Source of the DNA: Arthrobacter sp. | GTDB lineage: Bacteria > Actinomycetota > Actinomycetes > Actinomycetales > Micrococcaceae | NCBI GenBank assembly: GCA_018260285.1 | Contig: JAGLBH010000051.1 | Location: forward strand, 1 to 9,773 | Reading direction: 5' to 3' | DNA: 9,773 nucleotides | Shown: one piece after another, positions 5,178 through 9,773 of the stretch | How positions within the stretch are numbered: the stretch's first letter is position 1 | How the letters are laid out: each line of letters opens with the position of its first letter | The notes under the pieces: model-generated | What the model saw: the letters and a program-made list of their open reading frames with translations, nothing else | The model's database searches: none | What the model was told of the DNA's origin: nothing | Translations under genes and position numbers: made by a program

Positions 5178-6311
5178 CTAAGCCGCGTAGGCGCCCTGCA
5201 TGAGCACGGCGCCGCCGTCGACGCCCTTGGCGCCCTGGACGTAGTCCAGGCCAGCGCCGGAGACGTCCACCGCGTCCGAGGAGACGACCTCGCCCATGCG
5301 CCAGGCCGGGACGCCCCGGTCGGCCAGGAGCGAGAGAGCCGTCTCGGCGGAGGCCGCGGGAACCACGGCCACCATGCCCACGCCGAGGTTGAGCGTGCGC
5401 TCGAGGTCGGCCAGCGGCACGTTGCCCGTGGCCTGGACCCAGGCGAACACGGGAGGCAGCGACCACGTGGAGCGGTCCACGACGGCCGTGAGACCCTGCG
5501 GCAGCACGCGCGCGAGGTTGGCCGCGAGGCCGCCGCCCGTCACGTGGGAGAGCGAGTGAACGGCGTCCGCCTCGGCGAGAGCCAGGCAGTCGGCCGTGTA
5601 GATGCGCGTCGGGATGAGGAGCTCTTCGCCCAGGGTGGAGCTGAACTCGTCCACGCGGTCCGTCAGGGCCAGGCCCGAGTGCTGCACCACGCGGCGCACG
5701 AGCGAGTACCCGTTCGAGTGCAGGCCGGAGGACGCCATGCCGATGACGACGTCGCCCGCCGCGACCTTCTCCGGGCCCAGCACGCGGGACGCCTCGACGA
5801 TGCCCGTGGCGGCCCCTGCGACGTCGTACTCGTCGACGCCCAGAAGACCCGGGTGCTCGGCCGTCTCGCCGCCCACGAGGGGAGTCTCCGCGAGGCGGCA
5901 GCCCTCGGCGATGCCGCGCACGATGTCCGCGATGCGCTCGGGGATCACCTTGCCGCACGCGATGTAGTCCGTCATGAAGAGGGGCTTGGCGCCGACCACC
6001 GCGATGTCGTCCACGACCATGCCGACGAGGTCCTGGCCGATCGTGTCGTGCTTGTCGAGCGCCTGCGCGATGGCCACCTTCGTGCCCACGCCGTCCGTGC
6101 TCGTCGCGAGGAGCGGGCGGGTGTAGGAGAGCAGCTCGGACGCGTCGATCATGCCGGCGAACCCGCCCACGCCGCCGAAGACGGACGCGTTGTGCGTCGC
6201 CTTGACGGCGCTCTTCATGAGCTCGACGGCGCGGTCGCCCGCCTCGACGTCGACCCCTGCGCCCGCATAGGTGATGGCGTTCGTGTCCTGCGGGGTGGAG
6301 TTCTCAGTCAT
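5178..6311 (-). CDS. purM: Phosphoribosylformylglycinamidine cyclo-ligase (AIR synthetase)
   Basis: PurM closes FGAM to aminoimidazole ribonucleotide with ATP, step 5 of de novo purine synthesis, in the cytoplasm as a homodimer. The 377-residue product is slightly longer than the usual 340-350. Motifs in order: STDGVGTK (71-78) at the nucleotide site, DDIAVVGAKPLFMTDY (101-116), ETPLVGGETAEHPG (142-155), GLHSNGYSLVRR (196-207) and SHVTGGGLAANLARVLP (255-271). The ATG at 6311 is preferred to the one at 6329, because AAAAAGG lies five bases before it and would fall inside the longer form. The first eight bases overlap the end of purF, which points to translational coupling. It is the last gene of the operon, with a terminator 20 bp beyond the stop. 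No irregularity is seen. Confidence 0.97.
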   Translation of the reverse strand: MTENSTPQDTNAITYAGAGVDVEAGDRAVELMKSAVKATHNASVFGGVGGFAGMIDASELLSYTRPLLATSTDGVGTKVAIAQALDKHDTIGQDLVGMVVDDIAVVGAKPLFMTDYIACGKVIPERIADIVRGIAEGCRLAETPLVGGETAEHPGLLGVDEYDVAGAATGIVEASRVLGPEKVAAGDVVIGMASSGLHSNGYSLVRRVVQHSGLALTDRVDEFSSTLGEELLIPTRIYTADCLALAEADAVHSLSHVTGGGLAANLARVLPQGLTAVVDRSTWSLPPVFAWVQATGNVPLADLERTLNLGVGMVAVVPAASAETALSLLADRGVPAWRMGEVVSSDAVDVSGAGLDYVQGAKGVDGGAVLMQGAYAA

Positions 6312-7905
6312 TGGAGCCTTTTTCCTCATGGGTGATCGTGATGGGTGCGGCCTCTGCGGGGGAGAGGATCGTCTCGAATTCGGCGTCGGGGCCCGGGTCG
6401 CAGCCGTTGCTTCCCGTGGCGGCCTCGTCGGCGGGCTTCACGGTGGAGCGCTCGAGGAGGTTCTTGCCGCGGCGGGAGTCCTCCGGGAGGCGGATGGGGT
6501 ACTCGCCGGTGAAGCAGGCGGTGCAGAGGCGCTCGCGCTTCTGCTGGGTCGCCGCGATCATGCCCTCTTCGGAGATGTACGCGAGCGAGTCCGCCCCGAT
6601 CGACGCCCGGATCTCCTCGAGGGAGGCGCCGGAGGCGATGAGCTCGGCGCGGGAGGCGAAGTCGATGCCGTAGAAGCACGGCCAGGAGACGGGCGGCGAG
6701 GAGATCTTCACGTGCACCTCGGTGGCCCCGGCCTCCCGGAGCATCCGCACGATGGCGCGCTGAGTGTTCCCTCGGACGATCGAATCGTCGACGACGACGA
6801 CGCGCTTGCCCCGGATGACGGACTCCAGCGCGTTGAGCTTGAGCTTGATGCCCAGCTGGCGCAGCGTCTGGGAGGGCTGGATGAAGGTGCGTCCCACGTA
6901 CGCGTTCTTGACGAAGCCGTGGGCGAAGGGGATGCCGGACTCCTCCGCGAAGCCCACCGCCGCAGGGGTGCCGGACTCGGGGACGGGGATGACGATGTCC
7001 GCCTCGTGGTGGTCCTCGCGGGCCAGGACGCGGCCCATCTCCACGCGGGACTCGTAGACGCTGCGGCCGTTGATCGAGGCGTCCGGGCGGGCCAGGTAGA
7101 CGTATTCGAAGACGCAGCCGGCCGGCGTCGCCTCCGCGAAGCGCTGCGTGCGCACGCCGTCCTCGTCGATGGCGATGAGCTCGCCGGGCTCGATCTCGCG
7201 GATGAACGTCGCGCCGACGGTCGCCAGAGCGGACTGCTCGGAGGCGACGACCCAGCCGCGGTCGAGGCGGCCGAGGACGAGGGGGCGGACGCCGTGCGGG
7301 TCGCGGGCCGCGTAGAGCGTGCCCTCGTCCATGAAGACGAAGCAGAAGGCGCCCTCGATCTTCGGGAGCAGCTCGAGGGCCGCCTCTTCGAGGGTCTCGC
7401 TCGTGGAGCCGCCGAGGAGGGTGGTCACGAGGGCCGTGTCGGTGGTGTTGCCCTGGGCGATCTCGCCGCGCTCGGGCACGCCGGTGGTGTCTTTGATGAG
7501 GTCGAACAGGTCAGCGGAGTTGGTGAGGTTGCCGTTGTGGGCCAGGGCCACGGTGCCGTTCTTGGCTGCGCCGAGGGTCGGCTGGGCGTTGGACCAGTGG
7601 GATGAGCCCGTCGTCGAATAGCGGCAGTGGCCGATCGCGAGGTGGCCGGTCATCGCGTTGAGCGTGGACTCGTCGAACACCTGGGAGACGAGGCCCATGT
7701 CCTTGTAGACCGCAATCCGCTCTCCGTCGCTGACAGCGATGCCAGCCGACTCCTGCCCGCGATGCTGCAGGGCGTAGAGACCGTAGTAGGTCAGTTTTGC
7801 GACCTCTTCACCCGGGGCCCAGACGCCGAACACACCGCATTCGTCCTGGGGGGCTTTCTCGCCGGGTAAAAGGTCATGGTTGAGCAATCCATCTCCGCGT
7901 GCCAT
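6304..7905 (-). CDS. purF: Amidophosphoribosyltransferase
   Basis: PurF makes phosphoribosylamine from PRPP and glutamine, the committed first step of purine synthesis. The 533-residue product has a probable 22-residue propeptide ending at E22, which exposes the nucleophile C23 (DE-CGVFGVW). Glutaminase-domain signatures follow: HCRYSTTG (93-100), HNGNLTN (123-129) and NTTDT (153-157). The phosphoribosyltransferase domain carries the PRPP loop VVVVDDSIVRGNT (369-381). Cysteines C264, C410, C461 and C464 match the four ligands of the [4Fe-4S] cluster in the Bacillus subtilis class, so an oxygen-sensitive enzyme is expected. The tail after about 480 is variable and Asp/Glu/Ala-rich. The ATG at 7905 has only a weak ribosome site (GAGAGAA seven bases upstream). 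It follows the membrane protein gene by 27 bp and overlaps purM by 8. Confidence 0.98.
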   Translation of the reverse strand: MARGDGLLNHDLLPGEKAPQDECGVFGVWAPGEEVAKLTYYGLYALQHRGQESAGIAVSDGERIAVYKDMGLVSQVFDESTLNAMTGHLAIGHCRYSTTGSSHWSNAQPTLGAAKNGTVALAHNGNLTNSADLFDLIKDTTGVPERGEIAQGNTTDTALVTTLLGGSTSETLEEAALELLPKIEGAFCFVFMDEGTLYAARDPHGVRPLVLGRLDRGWVVASEQSALATVGATFIREIEPGELIAIDEDGVRTQRFAEATPAGCVFEYVYLARPDASINGRSVYESRVEMGRVLAREDHHEADIVIPVPESGTPAAVGFAEESGIPFAHGFVKNAYVGRTFIQPSQTLRQLGIKLKLNALESVIRGKRVVVVDDSIVRGNTQRAIVRMLREAGATEVHVKISSPPVSWPCFYGIDFASRAELIASGASLEEIRASIGADSLAYISEEGMIAATQQKRERLCTACFTGEYPIRLPEDSRRGKNLLERSTVKPADEAATGSNGCDPGPDAEFETILSPAEAAPITITHEEKGSND

Positions 7906-7932
7906 AGGCCCATTCTCTCATGGCGACGGGGG

Positions 7933-8289
7933 TCACTCGTCCTCTGCGCCCGCCTCATCCCGGCGCACGAGGCGCACATTCTGAGAGCGCTTGAGGCTGA
8001 GGCGGTCCAGCACCAGCGCGGCGATCCCGCCGAGCAGCCCGCCCACGATCGCGAAGAGCATGGCGAAGTAGCCGAAGGCGGATGCCCGCGTATAGTCCTC
8101 GCTGCCCGGCGCGAGAACCGCGCAGAGCCCTGCGACGGCGATCCCGAGGACCACGCCCAGCCCCACGATCGGCAGCACGCGGGGCGCCGTCCGGTAGGAG
8201 GCGCTCAGAGGCGCGGCGTCCTCGGCAGAGAGCTCGGGGGCTGCGGACGGCGAGGCGGCAGTGGGCGAAGAGTCAGGCGCGTGGGACAT
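7933..8289 (-). CDS. Small membrane protein of the purF cluster, function unknown
   Basis: This 118-residue protein has a Ser/Ala/Pro-rich, disordered-looking N-terminus (1-35) and two hydrophobic helices (about 38-60 and 71-94) joined by a short acidic loop (PGSEDYTR). The C-terminal tail starts basic (DRLSLKRSQNVRLVRR) and ends acidic. The positive charges at R34-R37 and after helix 2 put both ends in the cytoplasm. The ATG at 8289 follows a weak GGAAA. It lies 20 bp after the SCP_3 gene and 27 bp before purF on the same strand, so it belongs to the same operon. I know of no function. A role in transport or membrane signalling tied to purine supply would be guesswork. Confidence 0.85.
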   Translation of the reverse strand: MSHAPDSSPTAASPSAAPELSAEDAAPLSASYRTAPRVLPIVGLGVVLGIAVAGLCAVLAPGSEDYTRASAFGYFAMLFAIVGGLLGGIAALVLDRLSLKRSQNVRLVRRDEAGAEDE

Positions 8290-8309
8290 GGTTTCCAGTC
8301 TATGAGAGG

Positions 8310-8678
8310 TCAGGCGCGGAAGAGGGGGAAGAACTCTGCGAGGTCGGTCCGGGTGCCAGACGCGGAGAGGCGGCCGCTCTCCCGGGCCTCGGCCCAGCTG
8401 AGCGTTCCGCCGGCGATCGCCAGGAACGTCGCCGCATCCGTCTCCACGACGTTCGGCGGGGTGCCGCGCGTGTGGCGGGGCCCCTCGACGAACTGGGTCA
8501 CCCCGAACGGCGGAACCCTGAACTCCACCGAGTTCCCGGGGTGCGCGAGGGAGAGCTCCTCGAGCAGGTAGCGAACGGCGGTCGCCGTCGTGGTCCGAGG
8601 GGACGACGACGGGTCCCGAGCCCAGCCCTCCAGAGCAGCCCGGCCCTGGGCCGGATCGATCCTGCGGCGCGGGGGCAT
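8310..8678 (-). CDS. SCP_3-type sterol-carrier-like protein (Rv0807-like)
   Basis: This 122-residue protein resembles the actinobacterial family in which M. tuberculosis Rv0807 sits beside purF, described as a bacterial sterol-carrier-protein orthologue domain. Characteristic stretches are the N-terminal RRRIDPAQGRAAL, the central VEFRVPPFGVTQFVEGPRHT, then RGTPPNVVETDAATFLAIA and the C-terminal GRLSASGTRTDLAEFFPL. The SCP fold binds hydrophobic ligands, but the ligand of this group is not known, and nothing here shows one. The ATG shares one base with the asparaginase stop (TGATG), so translation is probably coupled. The product is cytoplasmic, with no signal peptide or membrane segment. Its constant place in the purF neighbourhood is the best functional clue. 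Confidence 0.85.
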   Translation of the reverse strand: MPPRRRIDPAQGRAALEGWARDPSSSPRTTTATAVRYLLEELSLAHPGNSVEFRVPPFGVTQFVEGPRHTRGTPPNVVETDAATFLAIAGGTLSWAEARESGRLSASGTRTDLAEFFPLFRA

Positions 8679-9682
8679 CAGGCGAGCAGGTCCATGACCG
8701 GCTGGCCCAGGCGGAGGGAGCCCACGGGCTTCTCCCCGCCCATGATCGGGCGGATGACCTTGGTGAGCGTGCGCCCTGCGGCCTCGGGCGTGATGGCGCC
8801 GACGCTCGCGAGGAGGCTGAGCCCCACGAGCGTCGTCGCGCGCGAGGAGCCGTCGAGCATCTTGAGGGCCACGCTCGTTCCGTCCTCGGCCGCGAGGACG
8901 AGCAGGCCCTCGGCCCCGAGCTTGGAGATGACGCCGAGGTCCTCCATGACCACCGTGTTCGCGAGGCCGTGGCCGTGGACGGCCCAGGGGTAGTCCAGCA
9001 TCGCGGTGGCCACGGTCATGGCACGGGCGTTCTTCGAGAGGTCGTGCCGCGTCTGGGCGAGCGTGCTGAAGGCCGTGGCGAGGGCCCGGAGGGAGAGCGC
9101 CGGGACGGGGGCGCCGCAGCCGTCCACGGACCAGACGGCGGGCTTCTCCTGGGCGTACTCCTCGACGACGCGGGCCACCCGCTTCTGGACGGGGTGCTCG
9201 GGGTCGAGGTAGGTCTTCGTGTCCCAGCCGTTCTCGGTGCAGGCCCAGAGGAAGGCTGCGTGCTTGCCGGAGCAGTTGAAGGCCAGGCGGGACTTGCCCT
9301 CGCCGGAGCGGATGGCGGCCTCGCGGGCGGCGTCGTCCTCCGGGAAGTCCACGGGGCAGCGGAGGTCGTCCGGGGTCAGGCCCGCCTGGCGGAGCATCCC
9401 GCGGACCACGTCCTGGTGCTCCTCTGAGCCGCAGTGGCTCGCGGCGGCCAGGGCCACCTGGGGGCCGCGGAGGGGCACCTGGAGCTCCATCGCGGCGATC
9501 GCCTGGAAGGGCTTGACGGTGGAGCGGGCGAAGACGGGCGCCGTCGTGTTCCCGAGGCGCACGATCGGCTCGAGGTCCGGGCCGAGCACGACGGCCGAGC
9601 CGATGTGGCGGGACTCAATGAAGTCGCCGCGGACGTAGGTGGCAAGTTCGACGGCCTCGTCGGCACGGAATGTTTCAGGCAT
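8678..9682 (-). CDS. Type II L-asparaginase (Asparaginase_II / Rhizobium etli class)
   Basis: It hydrolyses asparagine to aspartate and ammonia. It belongs to the Rhizobium etli-type family, unrelated in fold to E. coli AnsA/AnsB. In the 334-residue form the key sites are S54-x-x-K57 (RSTVKPFQ), S82 in SHCGSEEHQ, C137 and K140 in NCSGKHAAF, and C189 in VDGCGAP. They parallel the two Ser-Lys pairs and the zinc-binding Cys-Lys-Cys set reported for the rhizobial enzyme; K254 in SKLGAEG is the probable second lysine. I prefer the ATG at 9682 (MPETFRA) to the in-frame ATG at 9691. A -10-like GATAAT overlaps the upstream ATG and ends seven bases before the downstream one, which suggests a leaderless message. 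The gene begins the minus-strand cluster, diverges from purD and overlaps the SCP_3 start by one base. Confidence 0.92.
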   Translation of the reverse strand: MPETFRADEAVELATYVRGDFIESRHIGSAVVLGPDLEPIVRLGNTTAPVFARSTVKPFQAIAAMELQVPLRGPQVALAAASHCGSEEHQDVVRGMLRQAGLTPDDLRCPVDFPEDDAAREAAIRSGEGKSRLAFNCSGKHAAFLWACTENGWDTKTYLDPEHPVQKRVARVVEEYAQEKPAVWSVDGCGAPVPALSLRALATAFSTLAQTRHDLSKNARAMTVATAMLDYPWAVHGHGLANTVVMEDLGVISKLGAEGLLVLAAEDGTSVALKMLDGSSRATTLVGLSLLASVGAITPEAAGRTLTKVIRPIMGGEKPVGSLRLGQPVMDLLA

Positions 9683-9728
9683 GACTCCCATTATCCAGGT
9701 TCCTGCCCTGCGACTAGTCTTAACCCTT
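9683..9728. promoter_or_regulatory. Divergent promoter region, asparaginase and purD
   Basis: Only 46 bp separate the two start codons. On the minus strand GATAAT (9695-9690) ends seven bases before the asparaginase ATG. On the plus strand TAGTCT (9715-9720) fits TANNNT and ends eight bases before the purD GTG. No Shine-Dalgarno lies at a normal distance before the purD start, and both spacings fit transcription starting at or very near the first codon. Neither side has a clear -35 box. A shared regulator site is possible but none is recognised. Confidence 0.55.
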
Positions 9729-9773
9729 GTGAAGACCTTGGTGATCGGCTCGGGCGGCCGCGAACATGCCCTC
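9729..9773 (+). CDS. purD: Phosphoribosylamine-glycine ligase, N-terminal fragment
   Basis: Only 15 codons are visible before the window ends: GTG start, then KTLVIGSGGREHAL. The first beta strand and glycine-rich loop with GSGGREHAL are the signature N-terminus of PurD (GAR synthetase), which joins glycine to phosphoribosylamine with ATP in step 2 of purine synthesis. PurF on the opposite strand makes its substrate, so identity and context agree. The GTG start has no ribosome binding site and is probably read from a leaderless message. Confidence 0.9.
   Translation, partial: MKTLVIGSGGREHAL

Noticed and set aside
6312..6329. Upstream ATG giving purM six extra residues
   Set aside because: The Shine-Dalgarno AAAAAGG lies inside this extension, five bases before the ATG at 6311.
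5157..6335. Long plus-strand frame opposite purM, and similar ones opposite purF and asparaginase
   Set aside because: These are antisense shadows of well-identified genes in GC-rich DNA, rich in Arg, Gly, Ala and His.
9683..9691. Upstream ATG giving the asparaginase three extra residues
   Set aside because: It overlaps the likely -10 element. An AGGA nine bases upstream keeps it possible, but the leaderless start at 9682 fits better.

Overview
The window comes from a high-GC Gram-positive actinobacterium. The evidence is GC-rich coding DNA, a DUF3073 protein (a family confined to actinobacteria), an SCP_3-type sterol-carrier-like protein beside purF, a PurF with a propeptide and iron-sulfur cysteines, and a Tat-type signal of the sort common in Micrococcales. 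Micrococcaceae is my best guess for the family, from gene style alone. I cannot name a species.

Layout, left to right. (1) 2-2251, plus strand: the disaggregase ClpB, cut at its N-terminal end by the window edge. (2) 2255-2974, minus: a secreted protein of unknown function with a Tat-type signal peptide, whose stop codon lies 3 nt from the clpB stop. (3) 2975-3296: a divergent intergenic region with an AT-rich patch, leading into the DUF3073 gene (3297-3521, plus), whose leader can form alternative hairpins. (4) 3522-3741: a structured 3' region ending in a strong intrinsic terminator. (5) 3742-5100: about 1.36 kb with G10 tracts, tandem repeats and hairpins. Its only convincing gene is a small AT-rich two-helix membrane protein gene (4435-4617, minus) with its own promoter and Shine-Dalgarno. 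(6) 5101-5157: a terminator closing the operon that comes from the right. (7) 5178-9682, minus: a tight five-gene cluster, transcribed from right to left as type II L-asparaginase, SCP_3 protein, two-helix membrane protein, purF and purM. (8) 9729 to the edge, plus: the first codons of purD, divergent from the asparaginase gene across about 46 bp.

How the genes fit together. PurD, PurF and PurM catalyse steps 2, 1 and 5 of de novo IMP synthesis, so the right half is a purine locus. The purF-purM-DUF3073 order, with DUF3073 convergent to purM, matches Mycobacterium tuberculosis (Rv0808-Rv0809-Rv0810c), and the SCP_3 gene matches Rv0807. What differs here is the extra DNA between the two convergent transcription units, flanked by a terminator on each side. 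That segment looks like a permissive spot holding accessory DNA and is the most unusual part of the window. I found no transposase, integrase, CRISPR array, tRNA or rRNA.
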